Below, piece after piece: positions 26,240-35,603 of a stretch of DNA of 64,000 nucleotides (position 1 is the first letter of the stretch; each line of letters begins with the position of its first letter). Made by a program: the position numbers and the translations under genes. The notes under the pieces were generated by a model, which was not told the origin of the DNA, did no database searches, and worked only from the letters and a program-made list of their open reading frames with translations. The DNA comes from Cellulomonas sp. JH27-2 (lineage in GTDB: Bacteria > Actinomycetota > Actinomycetes > Actinomycetales > Cellulomonadaceae): contig NZ_JACYFR010000003.1 of NCBI RefSeq assembly GCF_014837175.1, forward strand, positions 744,001-808,000, given 5' to 3'.

Positions 26240-27253
26240 GTGACCCGTCCGAGGGCCATCACGCTGACCGTGCTCAGCCTGCTCGTCGGCGCCTGGGTCG
26301 TCGCCGTACCCGCGTCGGCCGCCGACGACGGGCAGCTGACCTGGGGTGTCGCGCCCGCGGGCGGCAAGCAGGGCGACGACCGGCCCAACTTCGTCTACGA
26401 CGCGGAGCCCGGTGACGTCATCCGCGACGGGATCGTCGTGACGAACCTGGGCAGCGACCCGCTGACCCTGAGGATCTACGCGGCGGACGCCCTGACGACG
26501 TCGTCGGGCCAGCTCGACCTGCTCCCGGCTGGTCAGCCGTCGGTCGACGTGGGGACGTGGGTGGCCCTCGAGGACGACACCGTCGAGGTACCCGGCGGTG
26601 GGTCGACGACGGTCCCGTTCACGGTCTCCGTGCCCGACGACGCGACACCGGGCGACCACTCCGGCGGCGTCGTGACCTCCTACGTCTCCGACGCGGGCGG
26701 TGCACCGGTCGCGCTCGACAGCCGCCTCGGCTCCCGCATGCACATCCGCGTCGCGGGCGAGCTGGACCCCGCGGTGACCGTGAGCGCGGCCTCCGTGACC
26801 TACCACGGCACCGCCAACCCCTTCGCGGGCGGTTCCGCGACCGTCACGTACACGGTGACCAACACCGGCAACACCCGCGTCACCGGGACCGACCAGGTGC
26901 GCGTCTCGGGCCCGGGCGGGATGCTCCGGACGGCACCGGCCGGAGGTGCGCTGCCCGAGCTGCTGCCCGGCAGCGCCCTGGTCCGGCAGGTCGAGGTGCC
27001 GGGCGTCTGGCCCACGGTGCGCGTGTCCGCCGACGTCCAGGTGCTCGCCGAGGGGGTCGGCATCGGTGGCCGTCCCGTCCCCGCCGTCTCCGCCGCCGCG
27101 ACCGGCTGGGCTGTGCCGTGGGTGCTCGCGGCACTTGTCGTGATCGTCGTCATCGGGGCTTTCGCACTGCCCGCATGGCGAGACCGGCGCTCGTCCGCCG
27201 CCGGAACTTCACCCGCCTCATCCGACCCGGAAGGCGCGCTCGCTGTCCGTTAG
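26240..27253 (+). CDS. DUF916-like (WxL-interacting) membrane-anchored surface protein
   Basis: 337 residues: signal peptide (ending ASAADD), a first beta domain at about 30-165 with LTWGVAPAGG, YDAEPGDVIRDGIVVTNLGSDPLTLRIYAADA (in pieces) and VPFTVSVPDDATPGDHSGGVV, a second beta domain at about 170-275 with a YTVTNTGNTRVTG motif, then one transmembrane helix and a short basic tail. The layout (DUF916, second Ig-like domain, C-terminal helix) is that of proteins that bind WxL partners and peptidoglycan in Firmicutes. The gene upstream encodes a WxL-like domain. The GTG start has AGAGGA upstream. Function as a wall receptor for the HtaA-WxL protein is inferred. Confidence 0.72.
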   Translation: MTRPRAITLTVLSLLVGAWVVAVPASAADDGQLTWGVAPAGGKQGDDRPNFVYDAEPGDVIRDGIVVTNLGSDPLTLRIYAADALTTSSGQLDLLPAGQPSVDVGTWVALEDDTVEVPGGGSTTVPFTVSVPDDATPGDHSGGVVTSYVSDAGGAPVALDSRLGSRMHIRVAGELDPAVTVSAASVTYHGTANPFAGGSATVTYTVTNTGNTRVTGTDQVRVSGPGGMLRTAPAGGALPELLPGSALVRQVEVPGVWPTVRVSADVQVLAEGVGIGGRPVPAVSAAATGWAVPWVLAALVVIVVIGAFALPAWRDRRSSAAGTSPASSDPEGALAVR

Positions 27254-27292
27254 CGCCCGCGCTCACCGGAATGCCCACGGCGGCGAGGTCGA

Positions 27293-27372
27293 TGTGATGC
27301 AGGTCACACTGCACCTTTCCTCGCAGGTCGCCCAAATCGGCCTGGGAGGAATCTGTGGACCGCCTCTAGGTT
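27293..27372 (+). promoter_or_regulatory. CRP/GlxR-type promoter of the collagen-like gene
   Basis: TGTGATGCAGGTCACA (27293-27308) has both perfect CRP/GlxR half-sites (TGTGA-N6-TCACA). A TAGGTT -10 candidate is at 27367-27372, 58 nt further on, and no good -35 is present, as expected for an activated promoter. The sequence between and after (CAGGTCG, CAAATCG, TAGGTTGCTC) is shared with the promoter at 28399-28477. Confidence 0.72.
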
Positions 27373-27459
27373 GCTCCACGCAACGTTGAGACGACGTGGT
27401 CGATGGCCTTGCTCCGACGGAGGAGCCGGTCGGGCCGCCACAGGACAAGGAGCATCACC

Positions 27460-28146
27460 ATGCAGGTCAAGAGCAAGATCGCGTCTGCGGTCATCGGTAC
27501 CGGACTCGTTGCCGGCCTCGTCGTCGCCGGTGGCGGCGTCGCCAACGCCAAGACGTTCTTCACGGGCGCGGACATCAAGGACGGGTCGATCACCAAGGCC
27601 GACCTCGGCGCTAGCTCGGTCGGCGCGTCGGAGCTCATCAACGGCTCGGTCGGCACGTCCGACCTGTCGAAGTCGACCAAGGCCTACATCGCCTCGAAGG
27701 CCGGCGAGGACGGCAAGGACGGCAAGCCGGGGGCGACCGGCAAGACCGGCGCCAAGGGCGACAAGGGCACCCCTGGGGCCCCGGGCGCCAAGGGCGACAA
27801 GGGTGACAGTGGTCTGACCGGTGCCATCTACCGTGTCGAGAACTTCAAGAACGGCGGCGGCGGTTCGGCCACCGTGGCGTGCGCTGACGACGACGCCACG
27901 TCGAAGAAGTACGTCGCCATCGCGGGCGGCGTGCAGGCGGGTGACGTGGAGACCCAGGATGACGGCTTCGCGATCACGTCGTCGTTCCCCGGCCGGATGG
28001 ACTGGGACACGGGCAAGCCGAAGGCGGACCGGCTCGATGGCTGGATCGTCCTGGGCAACGGCGAGTACACCAGCACGCTGAAGGTGTGGGCGCTCTGCGT
28101 CCCTGCCGCGACGATCCCCGTCCAGGTCGTCGACCTCGACAACTGA
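27460..28146 (+). CDS. Secreted collagen-like protein
   Basis: 228 residues with a signal peptide (ending VANAKT). A short helical region (DIKDGSITKADLGASSVGASE) resembles the repeat-like stalk starters common in actinobacterial surface proteins. It is followed by about 14 Gly-X-Y triplets (GKDGKPGATGKTGAKGDKG and onward, residues about 85-125) that can form a collagen triple helix, and a C-terminal globular domain of about 100 residues with two cysteines. It is probably a trimeric extracellular stalk with a head domain. AAGGAG is 7 nt before the ATG. No wall anchor is visible. Ends in a strong terminator. Confidence 0.82.
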   Translation: MQVKSKIASAVIGTGLVAGLVVAGGGVANAKTFFTGADIKDGSITKADLGASSVGASELINGSVGTSDLSKSTKAYIASKAGEDGKDGKPGATGKTGAKGDKGTPGAPGAKGDKGDSGLTGAIYRVENFKNGGGGSATVACADDDATSKKYVAIAGGVQAGDVETQDDGFAITSSFPGRMDWDTGKPKADRLDGWIVLGNGEYTSTLKVWALCVPAATIPVQVVDLDN

Positions 28147-28192
28147 TCGGGTCACGGCAGCGCTGACCGTCTCACTGACGGTCGGTTGCCCG

Positions 28193-28230
28193 AGCGGGGC
28201 GGTCCGGAGCGCTCCGGGCCGCCCCGCTTT
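28193..28230 (+). terminator. Intrinsic-type terminator after the collagen-like gene
   Basis: 17-bp stem (28193-28209 with 28212-28228, one G-U pair, 2-nt turn) followed by TTTGTGG. The rest of the 383-nt gap to the next gene holds the CRP-type promoter at 28399-28477 and otherwise nothing I recognise. Confidence 0.8.
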
Positions 28231-28398
28231 GTGGTTTCACCCGTGCGGCGGTGAGGAGATGCCGGCAAAGAGGCCATCCGCATCGTGAGACCTAAAACGT
28301 TCTCCAGCTCAAGATCACCCTCGTCGTCGTCGCTGACGGCCTGGCCTGGTGTCCGTTAGTGACCCCCTCCTCCGAATTCCACAATCCATCTGCGGATA

Positions 28399-28477
28399 TG
28401 TGACGAAGATCACACGCGGCTTATCCTCACAGGTCGTTCAAATCGCCCGACGTACTCCAGGTCGGTGCACCTAGGTT
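28399..28477 (+). promoter_or_regulatory. CRP/GlxR-type promoter of the Ig-repeat surface gene
   Basis: TGTGACGAAGATCACA (28399-28414) is a perfect CRP/GlxR palindrome, with a TAGGTT -10 candidate at 28472-28477, 57 nt away. Arrangement and intervening words match the promoter at 27293-27372 almost base for base in places, so the two genes are probably activated together by a cAMP-responsive regulator. Confidence 0.72.
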
Positions 28478-28529
28478 GCTCGGCGCAATACATCGAAGAC
28501 CTTGGTCCCACCTGGAGAGGCCTCCCCAC

Positions 28530-31500
28530 ATGCAGAACCCCCGAGCGGCCACCGGTCGCCGCCGCGCGACAGCTGTCGCCGGAACCGTCGTCGCCGCACT
28601 CGGTGCGACGGCGCTCACCGCGATCCCCGCCAGCGCCGTGACTGGTGCCGGCAACACCAGCGTCAACGTCGATGTCGACGGCGACTACGCGCTCGACGCC
28701 GCCCACGGGTGGATCAAGAACGGCACGTCGGACTTCGGTGTCGAGGGCGATGCCCTGCGTCTGTCCAACGCGACCACGTCCGGCAACATCACCCAGCTCG
28801 TGAGCCCTCGCGTCGACGAGGCAGCCGGCGAGCCCGGTTCGGGTGCTGCGTACGACGAGTTCGACGCGCACTTCACGGTCGCATCCGAGACGGGTGGCTT
28901 CCAGCCCGGGCTTCGCCTCGAGATCGCGCCCGACGACGGCAACGGCTCGCGCCAGGGCGGTTCGTTCGTGCTGTACCACAACCCGGCGACGCAGAAGCTT
29001 GAGATCGGCGCGATCTGGTCGGAGCTCGGCACGAGCACCGAGGAGGAGTCCGGCTGGTACAGCAAGACTCTGGCTTCGGTCGACCCGACCGTGTCTCACG
29101 ACATCCGCCTCCGCCACCACTTCGTGGTCAACGGCCAGGACCGCCTCTCCGTCTACGTGGACGGTGCCCTGGTCGGCGTCGTCGGCACCTACGAGCAGTA
29201 CCGGCTCGAGGCGTCTCCTGACGCGACGCCCGGCACGATCAACTCGCTGCTCTTCCGCGCGTCGCGGAGCGTCCCTAGCGCGAACGGCATCGGCTGGAGC
29301 TCGGTCGACGCTGCTCCCGACACCGAGGGTCACGGCTTCCTCATCTCGAACCTCGGCTACAAGGTCGACAACGCTACGGACGAGACCACCGACGTCCACA
29401 CGACCGAGCGGACGATCGAGAGCTGGAAGACCACGGACACCCGTGCGACCGGCCACTACGCACTTCAGAACGACGGTCTGCGGGTCTGGACGACAGCTCC
29501 GCTCGCCGGCGTAAGCCCCAGCACCGACAAGTCGGCCGGCTACCTGCCGTACGTCCGTGACCTGGACCTGATCGGCGACCCGAGCTGGGACGTGACGCCG
29601 AACTCGGGCTCTCAGCCGGGCAAGCAGATCGGGGTCGACCTCGACGACGACGGTGCCTTCGACGGCTACCTCGTCAAGGAGGACAACTTCGACTTCTGGT
29701 GGTTGGGCAACGCGAGCGACTTCGCGAAGAACTCGTCCTCGACGCCGAGGAACGCCAACGAGCCGGCGTACCGCCAGCTCCAGGGCAGCCTGGCTGACTG
29801 GAAGCGAGCCTTCCCGGACGCCGTCACCACCGAGATCGGCTACTCGCTCGGCTCGGGGGCGGTCGGCGACGCCACGATCCACTCGATGACCGTGGGTGAC
29901 ACCACCTTCAGCTTCGGCAACTTCAGCTGCTCCGCGACGGACACGCAGGTCGTGCACCGGCTGACGGACTGGGCGAGCGACACGCGTGCCACCGGCCACA
30001 ACGTCATCGAGGGCGACGGTCTGCACGTCTGGACCGAGGGCGACTCCTCGACGGACAAGGCGGCGCTCTACATGCCTGTCGACGCCTCTCTTCGCGAGGT
30101 CGGCGAGCCGAGCCTCGAGTGGACCGGTTCGAAGGCGCAGCCGGGCTACCAGCTCGCGCTCGACGTGAACGGCGACGGGAAGACTGACGGCTACCTCGTC
30201 GGCGAGCCCGCGTCGTACGGCAACGACTGGTGGCTGCCGAGCAGCTCCTGGTACGCCGATGCGCTCAAGAACGCCGCACCGTCCCACTCGGGTGGCTTCG
30301 GTTCGGACAACCACGGCACGCTCGCGCAGTGGTCGGAGAACCTCGAGAAGGCAGGCGTCCACGCCCGCATCGTGGCGATTGGTTATTCGCTGGGTTCCGG
30401 CGTCAAGGGTGACGGGGTCATCTCGTCGCTCAGCTACGGCTGCAACACTGTCACCTTCGCTGAGCCCACGGCGTCGTCGGTCTCGGCCGCCGACGTCACC
30501 ACGTTCGTCGGGCAGTCTGCTTCGCTGACGGTCCACGTGAGCGGCGACGACGCCACGGGCGGGACTGTCTCGGTCGCCGGTTGGGGTGCGCCGGTGCCGG
30601 TGGTCGACGGCGTCGCGACGCTGACTGTGCCGGCGTCGGTGCCGCTCGGAACTCAGTCGGTCACCGTCAACTACTCGGGCTCCGATGCCGTGTACTCCTC
30701 GAGCGCGACGGTGAACGTCACGGTGAAGAAGTACGAGGCGTACGTCTCCGCCGTGGGCGGTGCGGTCCAGGAGGGCAGCCACTATGCGCTTCCTGTCGTC
30801 GTCATCGCCCCGGGCGTGGCCAATGTGACCGGTCCGGTCACCGTCCAGGACGGCACCAAGGTCGTCGGTAGCGGTTCGCTGGTGGACGGAGTTGTGACGC
30901 TCACGCTCGACGTGCTCGCTGTCGGCACGCACCACCTGGCGGTCTTCTACGCCGGCACCGCCTCGGTCAACTCGGCGAGTGCCGATGCGACGGTCGTCGT
31001 CTCCGCCAAGCCGGTCCCGCCGGTGACGGTGTACTCGTCGTACGTGTTCGCTCCTGACGTGGCGACCTCGGTCAACACGTCGAGCTCGCTCCCCGTCCAG
31101 GTCATCGCGCCGGGAGCCTCTGCGACCGGCACGATCAAGGTCACGGCGGGTGGCAAGACGCTCGGCACGGCCACGCTGAAGTCGGGCAAGGCGAGCGTCA
31201 AGCTCCCCGCGCTGTCTGCGGGCACGCACACGGTCACGGTGGCGTTCACGTCCTCGTCGAAGACCGTGAAGAGCTCGGTGACGACGGCCAAGGTCGTCGT
31301 CGCGAAGGCGGTCTCCGAGGTTCTCGTCGACGCGCCGACGACGGGCACGTTCGGCAAGTCCACGACGATGCAGGTCGTCGTCGCGGCGTCGAACGGGCTG
31401 AACGCGACCGGCAAGGTCGAGGTCCGTGAGGGCAAGACCGTGCTGAAGCGCGTCAACCTGCACTACGGCGCGGCGGTCATCGCCCTGCCGAAGACGCTCA

Positions 31501-31868
31501 AGGTCGGCACGCACAAGCTGTCGGTGGTCTACCTCGGCACGTCGCAGATCGCCTCGTCGAAGACCAGCGGCACCTTCAAGGTCGCCAAGGCGACGTCCAA
31601 GACGTCGTACAAGCTGATCTCCAAGCGTCGCGTCGCCGTGAGCGTCTACGCTCCCGGCGTCAAGGAGACCGGCAAGGTCCAGCTCGTCCTCGACCCCACC
31701 GCCAAGGGTGCCAAGACCCTGGTGAAGTCGGCGACGATCAAGGCGGGCAAGGCGACCATCACGCTGCCGCGTCTGTCCTACGGGACGTACAAGGTGACCG
31801 TGAAGTACGCCGGCACGAAGGACGTGAAGTCCTCGAAGTCGGTCACGCGCACCATCACGCTCTCCTGA
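28530..31868 (+). CDS. Large secreted multidomain protein with five Ig-like repeats
   Basis: 1112 residues. A signal peptide (ending IPASAVT) is followed by a lectin/laminin-G-like beta domain (about 35-285), two copies of a ~175-residue module (about 290-470 and 472-645) marked by DTRATGH-x(6)-GL-x-VWT and IGYSLGSG, and five Ig-like (Big_3-type) repeats of about 90 residues to the C-terminus. The last repeats are Lys/Thr/Ser-rich and basic. There is no LPXTG, WxL or C-terminal helix, so it is released or held by charge. An adhesive or carbohydrate-binding role is likely but not proven. The ATG at 28530 directly precedes the signal peptide; the frame open 18 codons upstream is unlikely to be translated. 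Confidence 0.85.
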   Translation: MQNPRAATGRRRATAVAGTVVAALGATALTAIPASAVTGAGNTSVNVDVDGDYALDAAHGWIKNGTSDFGVEGDALRLSNATTSGNITQLVSPRVDEAAGEPGSGAAYDEFDAHFTVASETGGFQPGLRLEIAPDDGNGSRQGGSFVLYHNPATQKLEIGAIWSELGTSTEEESGWYSKTLASVDPTVSHDIRLRHHFVVNGQDRLSVYVDGALVGVVGTYEQYRLEASPDATPGTINSLLFRASRSVPSANGIGWSSVDAAPDTEGHGFLISNLGYKVDNATDETTDVHTTERTIESWKTTDTRATGHYALQNDGLRVWTTAPLAGVSPSTDKSAGYLPYVRDLDLIGDPSWDVTPNSGSQPGKQIGVDLDDDGAFDGYLVKEDNFDFWWLGNASDFAKNSSSTPRNANEPAYRQLQGSLADWKRAFPDAVTTEIGYSLGSGAVGDATIHSMTVGDTTFSFGNFSCSATDTQVVHRLTDWASDTRATGHNVIEGDGLHVWTEGDSSTDKAALYMPVDASLREVGEPSLEWTGSKAQPGYQLALDVNGDGKTDGYLVGEPASYGNDWWLPSSSWYADALKNAAPSHSGGFGSDNHGTLAQWSENLEKAGVHARIVAIGYSLGSGVKGDGVISSLSYGCNTVTFAEPTASSVSAADVTTFVGQSASLTVHVSGDDATGGTVSVAGWGAPVPVVDGVATLTVPASVPLGTQSVTVNYSGSDAVYSSSATVNVTVKKYEAYVSAVGGAVQEGSHYALPVVVIAPGVANVTGPVTVQDGTKVVGSGSLVDGVVTLTLDVLAVGTHHLAVFYAGTASVNSASADATVVVSAKPVPPVTVYSSYVFAPDVATSVNTSSSLPVQVIAPGASATGTIKVTAGGKTLGTATLKSGKASVKLPALSAGTHTVTVAFTSSSKTVKSSVTTAKVVVAKAVSEVLVDAPTTGTFGKSTTMQVVVAASNGLNATGKVEVREGKTVLKRVNLHYGAAVIALPKTLKVGTHKLSVVYLGTSQIASSKTSGTFKVAKATSKTSYKLISKRRVAVSVYAPGVKETGKVQLVLDPTAKGAKTLVKSATIKAGKATITLPRLSYGTYKVTVKYAGTKDVKSSKSVTRTITLS

Positions 31869-31883
31869 GCGTCGTCTGATCGA

Positions 31884-31918
31884 GGCGGGGCGGTCCGGGT
31901 CATCCGGGCCGCCCCGCT
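31884..31918 (+). terminator. Terminator after the Ig-repeat gene
   Basis: 14-bp stem (31884-31897 and 31903-31916) with a 5-nt loop, then TTCGTC. The stem sequence is the same as that of the terminator at 28193-28230, which supports duplication of the whole expression unit. Confidence 0.7.
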
Positions 31919-32017
31919 TCGTCGTCCCGTCCCCAGGGGCGGACACGGCGGCTGCGTGTCGTCGGCCGCCCCTATCCTGTGCTCAGTCGTTCCCCATTCC
32001 TTCGCGGAGGTCTCGTC

Positions 32018-33322
32018 GTGCCCCATCAGTCCGGCAGTCTGCGCGTCGCCCTGCTCGGGTGCGGTGTTGTCGGGACGCAGGTGGCACGTCTGCTGACGGA
32101 GCAGGCCGACGACCTCGCGGCGCGGGTCGGCGCGCGCCTGGAGCTGGTCGGGATCGCCGTGCGGGACACGACGGCCGAGCGCGAGGGCGTGGACCCGGCG
32201 CTCCTGACGCAGGACGCCGACGAGCTCGTGACGCGGGCCGACGTCGTGGTCGAGGTGATGGGCGGCATCGAGCCGGCGCGCACCCTGATCCTGCGGGCCA
32301 TCGAGCACGGCGCGTCCGTGGTCACCGCCAACAAGGCACTGCTCGCTGCGGATGGTCCCACTCTCTACGCGGCCGCGGACGCCGCGGGCGTGGACCTCTA
32401 CTTCGAGGCCGCCGTCGCGGGCGCCATCCCGATCGTGCGGCCCGTGCGCGAGTCGCTCGCCGGGGACCGGGTCCAGCGCGTGCTGGGCATCGTCAACGGC
32501 ACCACCAACTACGTGCTCGACAAGATGGCCACGGACGGGCTGGACCTGGACCAGGCCGTCAAGGAGGCGCAGGCGCTCGGGTACGCCGAGGCGGACCCGA
32601 CGGCCGACGTCGAGGGCTACGACGCCGCGGCGAAGGCCGCGATCCTCGCGTCGCTCGCGTTCCACACGCGCGTGTCGATCGACGACGTGCACCGCGAGGG
32701 CATCACCGGTCTGACGGCCGACGACGTCGCGTGGGCCGCCAGCACGGGTCGCACGCTCAAGCTCCTGGCCATCGCCGAGCGCAACACGGCCGACGACGGC
32801 ACCGAGGGCATCCAGGTGCGCGTGCACCCCGCGCTCGTGCCGAGCGACCACCCGCTCGCGGGCGTGCGCGGCGCGTTCAACGCGGTGTTCGTCGAGGCCG
32901 AGGCCGCCGGCGAGCTCATGTTCTACGGCCGCGGCGCGGGCGGCGCGCCCACGGCGTCGGCCGTGCTGGGCGACGTCGTGTCCGTGGCGCGGCACCGTGT
33001 GCTCGGCGGCCGGGGCCCGGTCGAGTCGTCGTACGCCGACCTGCCCGTGCTGCCGGCGGACAGCGCCCGCACCCGCTACCAGGTGCGCCTCGAGGTGCGC
33101 GACCAGCCCGGCGTGCTGGCGCAGGTCGCCGCCGTCCTGGCCGAGCACGGGGTGTCCATCGAGTCCGTCCGCCAGAGCGCGGTGCCCGACGACCACGTCG
33201 CGCTCCTGCTCATCACCACGCACACCGCGAGCGAGCGCGCGCTCTCCGGAACGGTCGAGGCCATCTCCGGCCTGGACGTCGTGCGTGCCGTCGTGTCCGT
33301 CCTGCGAGTCGAGGGAGCCTGA
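32018..33322 (+). CDS. hom: Homoserine dehydrogenase
   Basis: Reduces aspartate semialdehyde to homoserine, the branch point to threonine and methionine. 434 residues: NAD(P)-binding start [17 protein letters not shown], catalytic region [14 protein letters not shown] and [20 protein letters not shown] (in pieces), and a C-terminal ACT domain from about residue 350 ([19 protein letters not shown]) that would bind threonine for feedback control. The GTG at 32018 follows GGAGGT at 7 nt. First gene of hom-thrC-thrB. Confidence 0.96.
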   Translation: MPHQSGSLRVALLGCGVVGTQVARLLTEQADDLAARVGARLELVGIAVRDTTAEREGVDPALLTQDADELVTRADVVVEVMGGIEPARTLILRAIEHGASVVTANKALLAADGPTLYAAADAAGVDLYFEAAVAGAIPIVRPVRESLAGDRVQRVLGIVNGTTNYVLDKMATDGLDLDQAVKEAQALGYAEADPTADVEGYDAAAKAAILASLAFHTRVSIDDVHREGITGLTADDVAWAASTGRTLKLLAIAERNTADDGTEGIQVRVHPALVPSDHPLAGVRGAFNAVFVEAEAAGELMFYGRGAGGAPTASAVLGDVVSVARHRVLGGRGPVESSYADLPVLPADSARTRYQVRLEVRDQPGVLAQVAAVLAEHGVSIESVRQSAVPDDHVALLLITTHTASERALSGTVEAISGLDVVRAVVSVLRVEGA

Positions 33323-34392
33323 TGGCCCACCAGTGGCGCGGCGTCATCGCCGAGTACGCCGATCACCTGCCGGAGCACCTCAAGACCCACACGGTGACGT
33401 TGGGGGAGGGCGGCACGCCGCTGGTCCCCGCGCCCGCGTTGTCCGACCGGGTCGGGGCCGACGTGTACGTCAAGGTCGAGGGCATGAACCCGACCGGGTC
33501 GTTCAAGGACCGCGGGATGACGGCCGCGATGTCGGCCGCCGCCGCGCACGGCGCCAAGGCCGTCGTCTGCGCGTCGACGGGCAACACGTCCGCGTCGGCC
33601 GCCGCCTACGCCACGCGCGCCGGCATGGTCTGCGCGGTTCTGGTGCCGGACGGCAAGATCGCGATGGGCAAGCTGAGCCAGGCCATCGCCCACGGCGCCA
33701 CGTTGCTCCAGGTCGACGGCAACTTCGACGACTGCCTGGTCGCGGCCCGCAAGCTCGCGGAGGCGTACCCCGTCGAGCTCGTGAATTCGGTGAACCCCGA
33801 CCGCATCGAGGGCCAGAAGACGGGTGCGTTCGAGATCGTCGACGCGCTCGGCGACGCTCCGGACATCTTCATGCTCCCCGTCGGCAACGCGGGCAACATC
33901 ACGGCGTACTGGAAGGGTTTCCGCGAGTACGCGGAGGTCGGTCTCGCCACCAGGACGCCCACGGTGTGGGGCTTCCAGGCCGCGGGTGCCGCGCCCATCG
34001 TGCGGGGATTCCCGGTCGACGAGCCGGAGACGATCGCCACCGCCATCCGCATCGGCAACCCGGCGTCGTGGAAGCAGGCCGAGGAGGCCCGCGACGCGTC
34101 GGGGGGCGTCATCGACGCCGTCACGGACGAGCAGATCCTGGCCGCGCACCGCATCCTGTCGGCCGAGGTCGGCGTGTTCGTCGAGCCCGCCTCCGCGGCC
34201 GGCGTCGCGGGCCTGATCAAGATGTCCGAGGCGGGCCGCGTCCCCGCCGGTGCGCGCATCGTCATCACGGTCACGGGTCACGGGCTCAAGGACCCGCAGT
34301 GGGCGCTGCGCAACGCGGACGGCGACGAGGTGAAGCCCGTGCGGATCAGCGCGGACGTCGTCTCCATCGCCGCCGCGCTCGGTCTGGACTGA
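33322..34392 (+). CDS. thrC: Threonine synthase
   Basis: Converts O-phosphohomoserine to threonine. A fold-type II PLP enzyme of 356 residues with Lys62 in [11 protein letters not shown] as the cofactor lysine, the phosphate-binding glycine-rich [13 protein letters not shown], and [15 protein letters not shown] near the end. The short length fits the bacterial thrC class without an N-terminal extension. The ATG shares one base with the hom stop (TGATG). Confidence 0.96.
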   Translation: MAHQWRGVIAEYADHLPEHLKTHTVTLGEGGTPLVPAPALSDRVGADVYVKVEGMNPTGSFKDRGMTAAMSAAAAHGAKAVVCASTGNTSASAAAYATRAGMVCAVLVPDGKIAMGKLSQAIAHGATLLQVDGNFDDCLVAARKLAEAYPVELVNSVNPDRIEGQKTGAFEIVDALGDAPDIFMLPVGNAGNITAYWKGFREYAEVGLATRTPTVWGFQAAGAAPIVRGFPVDEPETIATAIRIGNPASWKQAEEARDASGGVIDAVTDEQILAAHRILSAEVGVFVEPASAAGVAGLIKMSEAGRVPAGARIVITVTGHGLKDPQWALRNADGDEVKPVRISADVVSIAAALGLD

Positions 34393-34396
34393 CGCC

Positions 34397-35326
34397 GTGC
34401 GCCTGCGTGCGGACCGGGTCCGCGTGCGCGTCCCGGCGACCAGCGCGAACCTGGGGCCGGGCTTCGACGCGCTCGGGCTCGCGCTCGGTCTGCACGACGA
34501 CGTCGAGGTGCGTGCCCTCGGATCGCCGGAGGTGGTCGTCGAGGTCACGGGCGAGGGCGGCGGGGAGGTGCCCGACGACGAGCGGCACCTGGTGGTCCAG
34601 GCGTTGCGGACCGCACTCGACCATGTCGGCGCGCCGCAGTCGGGCGTCCACCTCGTCTGCCACAACCGCATCCCGCACGGTCGCGGGCTCGGCTCGTCGG
34701 CCGCCGCGGTCGTCGCGGGCATCGCCGCCGCGCGCGGGCTCGTCTCCGAGCCCGAGGCGCTGTCCGACGACGTCGCGCTCGCGCTGGCCACGCAGATGGA
34801 AGGGCACCCCGACAACGCGGCCCCCGCGATCCACGGGGGCGCCACGGTCGCGTGGAGCACGGCTGCCGGGGTCGGGGTCGCACCGCTCGCCGTCCACCCG
34901 GACGTCGCACCGGTGGCGATCGTGCCCGCCAACCGCCTGTCCACGTCGTCGGCCCGGGGGGTCCTGCCCTCGACCGTCCCGCACGCCGACGCCGCCTTCC
35001 AGGCGGGTCGCGCGGCGCTGCTGGTCGAGGCGCTCGGTCGTCGGCCCGACCTGCTGCTCGACGCGACCGCCGACCGCCTGCACCAGGAGTACCGCCGGCG
35101 GGTGATGCCGCACTCGCTCGCGCTCGTCGACGCGCTGCGCGCCGCAGGCGTCGCCGCGGTCGTCTCGGGTGCGGGCCCCACGGTGCTCGCCCTGGCCCGA
35201 CGCACCGCCGACGGTACGGATGCGGACGCGGCGATCGCGACCGCCTTCGGGCCGACCCTCGGCGGCTGGCGCGTGCTGCCGCTGCCCGTCGACACCGAGG
35301 GCGTGCGGGTCACCCCGGGCGGGTGA
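34397..35326 (+). CDS. thrB: Homoserine kinase
   Basis: GHMP-family kinase (309 residues) that makes O-phosphohomoserine for ThrC. It opens with VRVRVPATSANLGPGFDALGLAL, has the ATP-binding PHGRGLGSSAAAVVAG loop at about residues 93-108 and the C-terminal VSGAGPTVLAL. The GTG start lies 4 nt after the thrC stop with no strong Shine-Dalgarno, so it depends on coupling. Third and last gene of the threonine operon. Confidence 0.95.
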   Translation: MRLRADRVRVRVPATSANLGPGFDALGLALGLHDDVEVRALGSPEVVVEVTGEGGGEVPDDERHLVVQALRTALDHVGAPQSGVHLVCHNRIPHGRGLGSSAAAVVAGIAAARGLVSEPEALSDDVALALATQMEGHPDNAAPAIHGGATVAWSTAAGVGVAPLAVHPDVAPVAIVPANRLSTSSARGVLPSTVPHADAAFQAGRAALLVEALGRRPDLLLDATADRLHQEYRRRVMPHSLALVDALRAAGVAAVVSGAGPTVLALARRTADGTDADAAIATAFGPTLGGWRVLPLPVDTEGVRVTPGG

Positions 35327-35373
35327 ACTCCCGCGCACCCCTTCAGGCGAACGGGTGCCTGGGCCGACAGTGG

Positions 35374-35379
35374 TAATAT
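35374..35379 (+). promoter_or_regulatory. Likely -10 box of the rho promoter (long leader)
   Basis: TAATAT is a near-consensus -10 hexamer in otherwise GC-rich DNA, 48 nt after the thrB stop. It would give rho a leader of about 220 nt. Rho genes often have long leaders used for autoregulation by premature termination. No convincing -35 is visible. Confidence 0.5.
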
Positions 35380-35603
35380 CGGCGCGTTCCCCGGACAGTT
35401 TGCTCCGGTCGCCGCGCCGCCTGTCGGCCGGACTCCTGCGAGAGCCGACCAGTCGGGAACAATCCAGCCCTCGTGCGCAAGACGTCACGGACGTCGTCGT
35501 CCGCCGCACGTGCGGCTTCCATCTCTGCTCCGATCATCTGACGGGGCACAGGCCGTCCATCCGGGAAGCGGATGCCGGCCCAGGACGAGGGGAAAGGTCC
35601 TTC

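Noticed and set aside
28410..31946. 1178-codon open frame antisense to the Ig-repeat surface gene
   Set aside because: High GC removes stop codons on the opposite strand; the translation is Arg/Asp/Val-rich without domains, and the sense frame has a signal peptide and clear repeats.
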